Shown here: in pieces, positions 1 through 6,257 of the stretch | Numbering within the stretch: the stretch's first letter is position 1 | Layout of the letters: every line of letters starts with the position of its first letter | Source: Azoarcus sp. | GTDB taxonomy: Bacteria > Pseudomonadota > Gammaproteobacteria > Burkholderiales > Rhodocyclaceae | Length of the DNA stretch: 9,638 bases | Reading direction: 5' to 3' | Assembly: GCA_031258035.1 (NCBI GenBank) | Contig: JAIRNL010000210.1 | Span: 1-9,638 of the forward strand | Notes under the pieces: model-generated | The model's input: the letters and a program-made list of their open reading frames with translations, nothing else | Told to the model about the DNA's origin: nothing | Databases searched by the model: none | Translations under genes and position numbers: made by a program

Positions 1-138
1 CGGCGGGCGCGGGCGCGGGGGCGCGCCATGCTCTCCGGGGTCGCCTGGCTTGCCCGGTAAATGGATGCGGGGAAACCGTTCGTGGCATACTCTGCGCTCT
101 TCGCCCGTTCGCTCTTCGCCCATTTCTGCCCCGATCCC
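1..138. other. Window edge and leader of the zinc operon
   Basis: This extremely GC-rich stretch holds no gene I can name. A + strand frame is open from base 1 to a TAA at 58-60 and could be the 3' end of an upstream gene. Equally, an ATG on the minus strand at 29-27, with a GGAG just upstream, could start a divergent gene. Neither has enough residues to identify. The run of alternating Arg/Ala/Gly codons is what any frame gives in such GC-rich DNA, so neither reading is favoured. Confidence 0.3.
83..91 (+). promoter_or_regulatory. Putative extended -10 promoter of the zinc operon
   Basis: TGGCATACT fits an extended -10 element: TG, one base, then CATACT (4 of 6 to TATAAT). It stands out in a GC-rich background. 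No good -35 hexamer lies 16-18 bp upstream, which is tolerated for extended -10 promoters. Transcription would begin near base 98, giving a leader of about 40 nt before the ATG at 139. This favours that start over the ATG at 61. I see no AT-rich dyad of the Zur-box type around it. Confidence 0.35.
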
Positions 139-429
139 ATGTGCCGGCGCCACCGCTTTGCTGGACTGTTCCTGATCTGCCTGTTCCTTGCGATGCAAGC
201 CTTCTGGCTCGCGCACCGCGCGGGGCACGATCTCGGCGCGGACGAAGACGGCGAAGCGGCATGCGAGTTCTGCCTTGCCCTGCACGGCATGGACGCGACC
301 CTGCCCGGCGCGGAACACGCCGCCGCCCTCATCACCGCCGCAGGATGCCCGCGGCAGGATGAACCCGCCGCGCGCGGCGACGCCGAGCCGGTCCACCCCC
401 GGCAACAAGGGCCGCCCCGGCCCGCCTGA
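139..429 (+). CDS. DUF2946-like small membrane-anchored His/Cys protein
   Basis: A 96-residue protein that resembles the DUF2946 family of small, uncharacterised, often metal-associated proteins. Residues 8-24 form one hydrophobic segment (signal anchor or uncleaved signal). A cluster of possible metal ligands follows: H27, H30, C42, C45 and H49, in an HxxH...CxxCxxxH arrangement. The tail ends GPPRPA, similar to the Arg-Pro-Pro endings common in this family. The start is uncertain: ATG 61 and GTG 82 are in frame, but ATG 139 puts the basic residues directly before the hydrophobic segment, as expected, and follows the putative -10. No clear Shine-Dalgarno precedes it. It lies 81 bp before the porin gene and probably belongs to the same zinc operon. 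A metal-binding or sensing role is inference. Confidence 0.6.
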   Translation: MCRRHRFAGLFLICLFLAMQAFWLAHRAGHDLGADEDGEAACEFCLALHGMDATLPGAEHAAALITAAGCPRQDEPAARGDAEPVHPRQQGPPRPA

Positions 430-451
430 AAAACCCCTGCCTACCCCAAGA

Positions 452-497
452 GCGTCCGCCGGGCCCGCCCCGGCGGCGCATCGCACGTTTCGTTTTT
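452..497 (+). terminator. GC-rich hairpin and T-rich tail between the small protein and porin genes
   Basis: CCGCCGGG (456-463) and CCCGGCGG (469-476) pair perfectly over a 5-nt loop. The stem extends by three more pairs (452-454 with 477-479) past one bulged T. A T-rich stretch, TTTCGTTTTT, follows at 488-497, about 9 nt after the stem. The gap makes it a weak intrinsic terminator. An attenuator or an mRNA-stabilising hairpin before the porin ribosome-binding site is as likely. Confidence 0.35.
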
Positions 498-510
498 CAG
501 GAGCAACACC

Positions 511-1920
511 ATGCAGCCCAAGAAACTGCTTGCCGCCCTGGCTTGCGCGCTGGCCTGGCCGGCCTCGGCACAGGAAACCACGGATGACGCGCGGCTGGCC
601 GCCGAACTGGCCGCCTTGCGGGAACAGATCGCGCAGCTGAAAGCCGGCTACGAACGCCGGATCGCGTCGCTGGAAGAAAGACTGGACGCCGCCCAGAAGC
701 AGGCCGCCGCGCCAGTCGCCGCCCAGGCCGAAACCGCGCCCGCGCCACAGGCCGCCCCCACCCCCGTCGCGCAACGCGGGACAACGGCTTTCAACCCGGA
801 GATGTCGCTGATTCTCCAGGGCGCCTACAAAAGCCGCAAGGAGGTGGCGGAACGCCATATCGGCGGGTTCGTGAGCGCCGACCACCATCACGACGGGGAC
901 GAACACGGCGACGATAAACGCGGTTTCGCGCTGGATCACACCGAACTCGTGTTCGCGGCCAACATCGACCCGTATTTCCGCGGCCAGGCGACGGTGGCCC
1001 TGCTCGACGGCGAGGCGGAACTGGAAGAGGCCTGGCTCCAGACCATCGCGCTGGGCCACGGCCTGGGGCTCAAGGCGGGGCGCTTTCTTTCCGGCATCGG
1101 CTATCTGAACGAGCAGCACGCCCACCAGTGGGATTTTTACGAACAACCCCTGATGTACAAGGCGTTGTTCGGCGAACACGGCTACACCCAGGACGGCGTG
1201 CAGGCGAAGTGGGTCGCGCCGCTGGCGCGTTTCGTCGAACTGGGCGTGGAGGCCGGGCGGGGGCAGAACTTCCCCGGCGACGAACGCAATCTCGACGGCT
1301 TCAACAGCGTCGCCCTGTTCGCGCGCGTCGGCGACGACATCGGCGCCTCGCACAGTTGGCGGGCGGGGCTGTCGTGGCTGCAAACCCGCGCCGACGCGCG
1401 CGCCAGCCACTTCGAGTCGGAGAATTTCGGCGAAGTGCACGGGGCCTTTTCCGGGCGCAGCAGGGTATGGATCGCCGATTTCGTCTACAAGTGGGCGCCG
1501 GACGGCAACCCCGCCCGGCGTAACTTCAAGTTGCAGGCCGAATACTTCCACCGCCGGGAAAGCGGCCATCTGGCCGCGACGGACGAAGACGGCAACGATC
1601 TGGGCGAGAGTCCATGGCGCACGCGCCAGCACGGCTACTACATCGCGGGCGTCTACCAGTTCGCGCCCGGCTGGCGCGCCGGCCTGCGCTACGACCGGCT
1701 GGCGAGCGGGCGGCAGACGCTCGGCGAGAATCCGGCGGAAATCGAAATCGTCTCCTGGCAGCCGCGCCGCCTCTCGGTGATGCTCGACTACAGCTGGAGC
1801 GAATTTTCCCGCCTGCGCCTGCAATGGTCGCGCGACCGCGCCATGCCGGGCCTCACCGACAATCAGGTGACGTTGCAATACGTGATGAGCCTGGGCAGCC
1901 ACGGCGCGCACAAATTCTGA
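511..1920 (+). CDS. Outer-membrane porin-like beta-barrel, candidate zinc channel
   Basis: A 469-residue secreted protein. Residues 1-20 are a classical signal peptide with cleavage after ASA. Residues 23-66 are Leu/Glu/Arg-rich and look like a trimeric coiled coil, as at the N-terminus of some porins. A Pro/Ala-rich linker follows at about 67-90. From about residue 95 the alternating aromatic/polar pattern with many Gly, Tyr and Trp residues is typical of an outer-membrane barrel, and the chain ends in Phe, the usual Bam-recognition residue. A His/Asp-rich stretch at 124-135 (DHHHDGDEHGDD) could bind Zn2+ in a loop. AGGAG at 499-503 supports the ATG at 511. The znuA start lies 14 bp after the stop, so it is probably co-transcribed. 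No plug domain or TonB box is visible, so it is not a TonB-dependent receptor. Zinc specificity is inferred from context. Confidence 0.75.
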   Translation: MQPKKLLAALACALAWPASAQETTDDARLAAELAALREQIAQLKAGYERRIASLEERLDAAQKQAAAPVAAQAETAPAPQAAPTPVAQRGTTAFNPEMSLILQGAYKSRKEVAERHIGGFVSADHHHDGDEHGDDKRGFALDHTELVFAANIDPYFRGQATVALLDGEAELEEAWLQTIALGHGLGLKAGRFLSGIGYLNEQHAHQWDFYEQPLMYKALFGEHGYTQDGVQAKWVAPLARFVELGVEAGRGQNFPGDERNLDGFNSVALFARVGDDIGASHSWRAGLSWLQTRADARASHFESENFGEVHGAFSGRSRVWIADFVYKWAPDGNPARRNFKLQAEYFHRRESGHLAATDEDGNDLGESPWRTRQHGYYIAGVYQFAPGWRAGLRYDRLASGRQTLGENPAEIEIVSWQPRRLSVMLDYSWSEFSRLRLQWSRDRAMPGLTDNQVTLQYVMSLGSHGAHKF

Positions 1921-1934
1921 GGGAGGCGGAGACG

Positions 1935-2861
1935 ATGCTGAAACGAATCCTGGTTTCCTGGCTCTGCCTGTGCGCGCTGCCCGCCGCCGCCGCGGTGAAG
2001 GTGCTGGCGACCGTGCCGGAATGGGAGGCGCTCGCGCGGGAAATCGGCGGCGAGCGGGTCGCGGCAACGAGCGCCACCCACGCCCGGCAAGACCCGCACC
2101 GCATCGAGGCCCGCCCCTCGCTGCTCGCGCGCGCCCGCGTCGCCGATCTCCTCTTCGCCACCGGGGCCGAACTGGAAATCGGCTGGCTGCCCGTCCTGTT
2201 GCGGGAATCGGGCAACCGCCGCATCCAGCCGGGGCAACCCGGCCATCTGGAAGCCGCGGCCTATGTGCGCCTGCGCGACGTGCCTGGAACCGTCGACCGC
2301 GCCATGGGCGACGTGCACGCGGCGGGCGACCCGCACTTCCATCTCGACCCGCGCAACATCTTGCCCGTCGCCGAGGCGCTGGCTGGGCGCCTGGCCCAGA
2401 TCGACCCCGCCGGCGCACAGCGCTACCGCGCCAACCTCGACCGCTTCCGCGCCCGCTGGCTGGACGCCCTCGCGCGCTGGCAGGCGGAAGGGGCAAGCCT
2501 CAAGGGGATGCCCTTTTTGCAGGCGCACCGCTCTTTCGGCTATCTGGCTCACTGGCTGGGGCTGGAAAACCGGGGCGAACTGGAGCCCAAACCCGGCATC
2601 GAGCCGGGCGGCGCGCACCTGGGGCGCATCGTGGCGGCGCAGCAGAGCGCCCCCGCCGCCGTGATCCTGCGCGCCGCCTACCAGGACGAGAGCGCCGGGC
2701 GCTGGGTCTCCGGGCGCGCCGGCATCCCGCTGCTCATGCTGCCCTACACCGTGGGCGGCACGCCGGAGGCCGGGGATTTGTTCGGTCTTTTCGACGACAC
2801 GCTGGCTCGGCTGAAAAGCGTCGCCGCCGGCGCGCCGACGGCGGCAAAAAAGCAACCATGA
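1935..2861 (+). CDS. znuA: Zinc ABC transporter, periplasmic substrate-binding protein ZnuA
   Basis: A 308-residue cluster A-I (TroA/ZnuA family) binding protein that captures Zn2+ in the periplasm and delivers it to ZnuB. Residues 1-20 are a signal peptide ending in AAAA; no lipobox is obvious. Visible metal-ligand motifs are DPH at H55, GDPHFHLDP with H134 and H136, AHRSFGYLAHWLGL with H198, and DE at 251-252 before the last strand. ZnuA proteins often carry a long His/Asp-rich loop; only a short GDVHAAGDPHFH segment is present here, so the neighbouring porin loop may do part of the scavenging. GGGAGG (1921-1926) precedes the ATG at good spacing. The stop overlaps the next start (ATGA). Manganese cannot be excluded by motif alone, but gene context favours zinc. 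Confidence 0.88.
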   Translation: MLKRILVSWLCLCALPAAAAVKVLATVPEWEALAREIGGERVAATSATHARQDPHRIEARPSLLARARVADLLFATGAELEIGWLPVLLRESGNRRIQPGQPGHLEAAAYVRLRDVPGTVDRAMGDVHAAGDPHFHLDPRNILPVAEALAGRLAQIDPAGAQRYRANLDRFRARWLDALARWQAEGASLKGMPFLQAHRSFGYLAHWLGLENRGELEPKPGIEPGGAHLGRIVAAQQSAPAAVILRAAYQDESAGRWVSGRAGIPLLMLPYTVGGTPEAGDLFGLFDDTLARLKSVAAGAPTAAKKQP

Positions 2862-3445
2862 CCGGCGCGGCGGCGCAACTCCTGCAAGTCGAACGGCTGG
2901 TGGCCGGCTGGCTACAGCCGGCGCACCAGCCTGTCAGCTTCACCCTGGCGCGCGGAGAAATCCTCGCGCTGGCCGGGCCGAACGGCGCGGGGAAAAGCAC
3001 GCTGCTGAGCGCGCTGGCCGGGGGCGGCGCGCGGGTTTTCGCCGGCAACATCCGCCGCGCCGCCGCGCTTCGCGCCGGCGTCCAGACCCAACACCCGCCG
3101 CCGGTGGCCGGCCTGCCCCTGTCCGGCGCGGAACTGCTGGCGCTCACCGGCGCCAGCCCGCGCGGCCTGCCGCCGTGGCTGTCCGCCTGCCTGCCCCGCC
3201 GCCTGGACAAGCTCTCCGGCGGGCAGCGCCAATACCTGGCTCTGTGGTCGATCCTGCAAGCGCCCGCCGACCTGCTGCTGCTGGACGAGCCCGCCAACCA
3301 TCTGGACAAGGCCGGCCTCGCCAGCCTGCCCTCCGCCCTGCGCGCGCGGGCGGCGCAGGGCGCGGGCATCGTCCTGGTGCTCCACGACGCGGCGCTGGCT
3401 CGAACGTGCTGCGACCGGCTGCTGCACCTGGAACCCCTGCCATGA
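2858..3445 (+). CDS. znuC: Zinc ABC transporter ATP-binding protein ZnuC (compact)
   Basis: A 195-residue ABC ATPase powering zinc import through ZnuB. All nucleotide-binding motifs are present: Walker A GPNGAGKST (40-48), a Q-loop glutamine at 76 or 78, signature LSGGQ (119-123), Walker B LLLLDEP (139-145), the D-loop NHLD (147-150) and the switch histidine H176. It is shorter than typical ZnuC proteins (roughly 230-260 aa): the region between Walker A and the signature is compressed and the chain ends about 19 residues after the H-loop. The start overlaps the znuA stop and the stop overlaps the znuB start, both as ATGA, which indicates translational coupling. Compact ATPases in such operons are sometimes annotated simply as metal ABC transporter ATPases. 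Confidence 0.87.
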   Translation: MTGAAAQLLQVERLVAGWLQPAHQPVSFTLARGEILALAGPNGAGKSTLLSALAGGGARVFAGNIRRAAALRAGVQTQHPPPVAGLPLSGAELLALTGASPRGLPPWLSACLPRRLDKLSGGQRQYLALWSILQAPADLLLLDEPANHLDKAGLASLPSALRARAAQGAGIVLVLHDAALARTCCDRLLHLEPLP

Positions 3446-4269
3446 CCGGGGCGCTGTCACAACTCGCGCTTTTCTGGTCTCCCGCCCTGACCGGCGCGGC
3501 GCTGGCGCTGCTGTTGCCGCTCCTCGGCCTCTATCTGCGGTTGCGCCGGGAACACTGGGCCGCGCTCGCCTACGGACAGCTCGGCGCGGCGGGCGCGCTC
3601 GGCGCGCTGGCTCTGGGGCTGCCGCCCCTGGCTGGCGGCCTCGCCGCCAGCTTCGCCGTGGCCGGCGCAAAGCACCGGCTGGAAAAACGCCTGCCGGCGG
3701 CGGGACTGTTTCCGCTGCTTTTCATCCTCGGCTGGAGCGCCAGCCTGCTATTGACCGCCAACCTGCCCGGCGTGGAGCGCCTGGGCGCGGCGCTGTTCGA
3801 GGGGCAGCTCTACTTCGCCGGGCAAGAGATGCTGGCTGGCTCGGCGGTGGCGCTGATCGCGGGCGGTCTCTTCCTGCGCCGCGCCGGGCCCCTGCTCCTG
3901 CTGGCCTGCCTGTGCCCGGCGCATTTCCAATCCAGCCGCCTGCCGGCGTGGCCAGCGCGCGCCGCCTTCGACCTGCTGGCCGCGGCGGCGCTCGCCCTCG
4001 CGGTGATGAGCCTGGGCGTCATGGGCGCGTTCGCGCTCGTCTTCATCCCGCCGTGGCTGGCCTTCGCGCTGGCCGCGAACTGGCGCACCGCCCTCGTCGC
4101 CGCGCCGGTACTGGCGCTGTGCGCCCACACCCTGGCTTTCGCGCTCGCCCTCATCCACGACCAACCTTTCGGGCCGGTGCTGGCCGCGGTACTGGGCCTG
4201 TCGGCGCTCGCCCTGCCCCTCGCCGCCGCCGCGCGCCCCGGCAGTCGGCGGAAAACAGGCCAGGGGTAA
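3442..4269 (+). CDS. znuB: Zinc ABC transporter permease ZnuB
   Basis: A 275-residue, very hydrophobic protein of the ABC-3 permease family, the inner-membrane channel of the zinc importer. Hydrophobic segments lie at about 13-32, 41-60, 63-76, 88-105, 131-146, 148-158, 176-208, 216-237 and 245-264. The stretch MSLGVMGAFALVFIPPWLAF (189-208) corresponds to the conserved late helix in which ABC-3 permeases carry a Gly-rich/Pro-Pro element. The N-terminal LGLYLRLRREHWAALAY matches the family's first loop, where an Arg-Arg pair follows the first helix. The start overlaps the znuC stop. The tail (RPGSRRKTGQG) is basic and presumably cytoplasmic. It is the last gene of the operon; the palindromic repeat array begins about 20 bp beyond the stop. 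Confidence 0.85.
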   Translation: MTGALSQLALFWSPALTGAALALLLPLLGLYLRLRREHWAALAYGQLGAAGALGALALGLPPLAGGLAASFAVAGAKHRLEKRLPAAGLFPLLFILGWSASLLLTANLPGVERLGAALFEGQLYFAGQEMLAGSAVALIAGGLFLRRAGPLLLLACLCPAHFQSSRLPAWPARAAFDLLAAAALALAVMSLGVMGAFALVFIPPWLAFALAANWRTALVAAPVLALCAHTLAFALALIHDQPFGPVLAAVLGLSALALPLAAAARPGSRRKTGQG

Positions 4270-4288
4270 CGACCTTGCCCATCGTCCT

Positions 4289-4400
4289 GGAAAACGATCG
4301 GCACCGTTTCAAAAAACGATCGGGACCGTTTTGGAAAACGCTCGCATCCGTTTTTGAAAACGCTCGTATCCGTTTTTGAAAACGCTCGCGTCCGTTTTTT
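4289..4400. repeat. Five-unit 22-23 bp palindromic tandem array
   Basis: Five adjacent imperfect units lie at 4289-4310, 4311-4332, 4333-4355, 4356-4377 and 4378-4400. Each has the form AAAACG, C/A-TCG, a variable 3 bp, then CCGTTTT, so its ends are complementary (AAAACG with CGTTTT). Units 3-5 share GCTCG in the centre; units 1-2 share GATCGG. The junctions, CGTTTTTGAAAACG, are near-palindromes as well. Because of this symmetry either strand can form short hairpins followed by T tracts, so between convergent genes the array could act as a bidirectional terminator. The period of about two helical turns would also suit a protein binding one DNA face. There are no unique spacers, so it is not CRISPR. 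Confidence 0.75.
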
Positions 4401-4598
4401 CCCCGCGCCGTTACTGGGGTTTCGGCACGCCGGCGGGGACGCCGCAAAGGGGGGGGGGACGGCACAAAAAAAGGGGGGGACGACGCATGTGCCGCTGCCC
4501 TCGAAGCAGCGGATGCGTGCTGGTCACGGCAAGCGTCCGGTCATCGGATCGGGCGGGCCCCGAGGGGGCAGACCACGACGCCGGCGCGACGCGCAAGC
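4401..4598. other. Non-coding gap with homopolymer tracts
   Basis: Between the repeat array and the HAD gene I see no credible coding sequence. Reading frames here are interrupted or of low-complexity composition. It contains a run of ten G (4449-4458), seven A (4466-4472) and seven G (4473-4479), a strong hairpin at 4483-4518, and otherwise GC-rich sequence without recognisable motifs. Decaying intergenic sequence is the simplest reading. Confidence 0.5.
4466..4518 (-). terminator. Possible terminator of the HAD gene
   Basis: ACGCAT (4483-4488) pairs with ATGCGT (4513-4518) and CCGCTGC (4492-4498) with GCAGCGG (4506-4512), giving a 13-bp stem with a 3-nt bulge and a 7-nt loop. Read on the minus strand, downstream of the HAD stop codon, it is followed by CGT, seven C and then seven T. 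The T tract begins about 10 nt after the stem, later than in a canonical terminator, so function is uncertain. Confidence 0.35.
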
Positions 4599-5126
4599 TC
4601 AGCGGGCCGGCTCTGGAAAACCGTTCAGGCCGCCGCCGTTCATCCGCTCCGGCTGCGCGCCGCCGTCCCGGAAGGAGAGCAGCATGTGGCGCAACACCCC
4701 GGCGTCCTCGTCGGTGAAACCGCGCTTGAAGTCGGTCAGCACCAGATGCGAGCGCGTAAGCCAATTGCCCGGCGCATCGTCGAGCGCGCACCAGGCCGCG
4801 GCGGCGATGTCGGGCGTGTGCTGCTGCAACCACAGCTTTGCTTCCTGTTCGCGCAGGCCGTGCAGTTCGCTGCCCCGGCGCGGCAGGATGTGGGGCGTCA
4901 CGCCCAGCACGCGAGGACGGATGTCCTCGGAAAAACGCGAACGCAGCTTCGGCAGCGAAAAAAGCATCCGCCAGTCCGAAGAGATGATGATCTTCGCTTC
5001 CTCGAAGCCGCGCAGCACCTCTTCGATCAACGGCAGGCAGCGGAAGTCCTCGGCTTCACCCCAGGGATGGGTGACGCCATCGAAGTCCATGAAGATGTAG
5101 CTTGCACTCTCTCTGTTTTCGGCCAA
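4599..5126 (-). CDS. Small HAD-fold protein of the HAD_SAK type
   Basis: A 175-residue protein resembling stand-alone HAD domains of the family named after Swiss Army Knife RNA-repair proteins. Visible motifs are I, FMDFDGV with D14 and D16; II, IIISSDWR (47-53); a basic residue in the R83-R84/K97 region (LPRRGSELHG...EAKLWL); and a distal acidic pair D116-D117 in CALDDAPGNW. It is therefore a candidate phosphatase with an intact DxD centre; the substrate is unknown. The predicted start is TTG (5126-5124), because the first ATG (residue 13) would remove the beta-strand SYIF ahead of the catalytic Asp, and an in-frame TAG lies 18 bp upstream of the TTG. No strong Shine-Dalgarno is seen. The last 20 residues are Gly/Pro-rich and probably unstructured. 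It is convergent with znuB and divergent from fabI. Confidence 0.75.
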   Translation of the reverse strand: MAENRESASYIFMDFDGVTHPWGEAEDFRCLPLIEEVLRGFEEAKIIISSDWRMLFSLPKLRSRFSEDIRPRVLGVTPHILPRRGSELHGLREQEAKLWLQQHTPDIAAAAWCALDDAPGNWLTRSHLVLTDFKRGFTDEDAGVLRHMLLSFRDGGAQPERMNGGGLNGFPEPAR

Positions 5127-5448
5127 GGTAATTGTCTCGAACTATCGGCGACGGTCTCCGACGACCGTCCACGCGCAGAATATTATATTGCGACGCACAA
5201 TCTTATCGGAAAAGTCGATATTATGGCGGAAATCCGCACTCTCCCGGCTGGCGGGAACCCTTGCGCTGTCGCGCGATCTCTCTGCAACAACGGTTCCGGG
5301 GTCGCCATTCCCCCACAAGGCCCGGCGCCAGCGCGACAGAACACGGAAGCGCGCTGCGTCCCGGCAACGCAACGCTGTATCGGCAGTACAACCTTGCGGC
5401 GCTTTTCCTCGCGCCACCTCTCACCGCAAACAACCCATGGAGTCCCAA
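5127..5448. promoter_or_regulatory. Divergent promoter region between the HAD gene and fabI
   Basis: This 322-bp gap contains the only AT-rich island in this part of the window (about 5178-5224). On the minus strand 5187-5182 reads TATAAT exactly, with a weak TTCCGA at 18-bp spacing; it would start HAD transcription about 50 nt before its TTG. On the + strand TATTAT occurs at 5181-5186 and at 5219-5224, both with poor -35 sequences, and would give a fabI leader of more than 200 nt. The rest (5230-5436) is GC-rich with no gene or riboswitch that I can recognise. Confidence 0.45.
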
Positions 5449-6228
5449 ATGAGCGCCAATCTCAGCCTGGAAGGCAAAGTCGGCCTGATCACAGGCATCG
5501 CCAACGAAAAATCCATTTCCACCGGCGTTGCCGAAGCCTGCAAGGACGCGGGCGCGAAACTGGTCATCACCTACCAGAACGACAAGACCCGCGCCTTCAT
5601 CGAGCCGGTCATCCACCGCCTCGGCGTCCAGGACGTTTTCCTGCTCGACGTGACCCGGCCCGAAACGCTGGAAGCGACGTTCGGGGAAATCGACGCCCGC
5701 CACGGCAAGCTTGATTTCGTGCTCCACAGCATGGCATTCGCCAAGCGCGACGACCTGCATGGCCGCGTGGTCGACACCTCCGCCGACGGTTTCTCGCTGG
5801 CCATGGATATTTCCACCCACTCCTTCGTGCGTCTCGTCAAGGCCGCCGAACCCCTGCTGGAGAAGGCCGGCGGCGGCTCGGTCGTCACCATGACCTACCT
5901 CGGCGCCGACAAGGTGATCCCCAACTATGGCGTAATGGGCCTGTGCAAGGCCGCGCTCGAAGCCGCCACCCGCTACATGGCGGCTGAACTCGGCCAGAAG
6001 GGCATCCGCGTCAACGCCGTCTCTCCGGGGCCGCTGATGACCCGCGCCGCCTCCGGCATCGCCGGCTTCGACAGCCTGATGTCGGCGGCGGTCGAACGCT
6101 CGCCCATGCACAGCCTGGTGACGCCCGAGGATATCGGCGTCCTGACGGCCTTCCTGTTCTCCGATGCCGGACGCCTCATCACGGGCGGCGTCCATTATGT
6201 CGACGCCGGCTACAACATCATGGGCTGA
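5449..6228 (+). CDS. fabI: Enoyl-[acyl-carrier-protein] reductase (NADH), FabI
   Basis: A 259-residue member of the FabI branch of short-chain dehydrogenases, which reduces trans-2-enoyl-ACP in the last step of each fatty-acid elongation cycle. Features are the nucleotide-binding loop GIANEKSISTG (16-26), LLDVT (65-69) at the adenine site, HSMAFA (93-98), catalytic Y150 and Y160 with K167 in the Y-x6-K pattern, and SPGPLMTRAASGI (192-204) forming the substrate-binding lid. Length is normal. I chose ATG 5449 because GGAG at 5439-5442 lies at proper spacing; the upstream in-frame ATG 5437 has no ribosome-binding site. At the position of E. coli G93 it has Ala, as in many FabI proteins, so this does not argue for triclosan resistance. 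It is the first gene of a cluster with the kinase-like and FolE-like genes. It could be a second, non-essential FabI; the window cannot decide. Confidence 0.9.
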   Translation: MSANLSLEGKVGLITGIANEKSISTGVAEACKDAGAKLVITYQNDKTRAFIEPVIHRLGVQDVFLLDVTRPETLEATFGEIDARHGKLDFVLHSMAFAKRDDLHGRVVDTSADGFSLAMDISTHSFVRLVKAAEPLLEKAGGGSVVTMTYLGADKVIPNYGVMGLCKAALEAATRYMAAELGQKGIRVNAVSPGPLMTRAASGIAGFDSLMSAAVERSPMHSLVTPEDIGVLTAFLFSDAGRLITGGVHYVDAGYNIMG

Positions 6229-6247
6229 CACGAGGGGCTGACACGAG
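6222..6247 (+). repeat. Exact 13-bp tandem duplication across the fabI stop
   Basis: GGGCTGACACGAG occurs twice without a gap, at 6222-6234 and 6235-6247. The first copy includes the fabI TGA stop (6226-6228). The second supplies the GAGG (6245-6248) that serves as ribosome-binding site for the ATG at 6258. A second in-frame-looking TGA is also produced downstream of the true stop. Confidence 0.9.
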
Positions 6248-6257
6248 GAAACGCCAC

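Noticed and set aside
511..1920. TonB-dependent receptor such as ZnuD
   Set aside because: At 469 residues it is too short, and it has no plug domain or TonB box. The N-terminal coiled coil fits a porin-type barrel.
1863..2855. Long open frame on the minus strand opposite znuA
   Set aside because: It is antisense to a well-supported znuA. Its Gly/Ala/Arg-rich translation has no family features, and open antisense frames are expected at this GC content.
1970..2857. In-frame 5' extension of znuC
   Set aside because: It overlaps znuA almost entirely and encodes Arg-rich, low-complexity sequence. The ATGA overlap at 2858 and the position of Walker A fix the true start.
4289..4400. CRISPR array
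   Set aside because: The units are contiguous with no unique spacers, are only 22-23 bp, and no cas gene is nearby.
5449..6228. Triclosan-resistant FabI
   Set aside because: Ala at the E. coli G93 position is normal in many sensitive FabI proteins, so resistance cannot be inferred.
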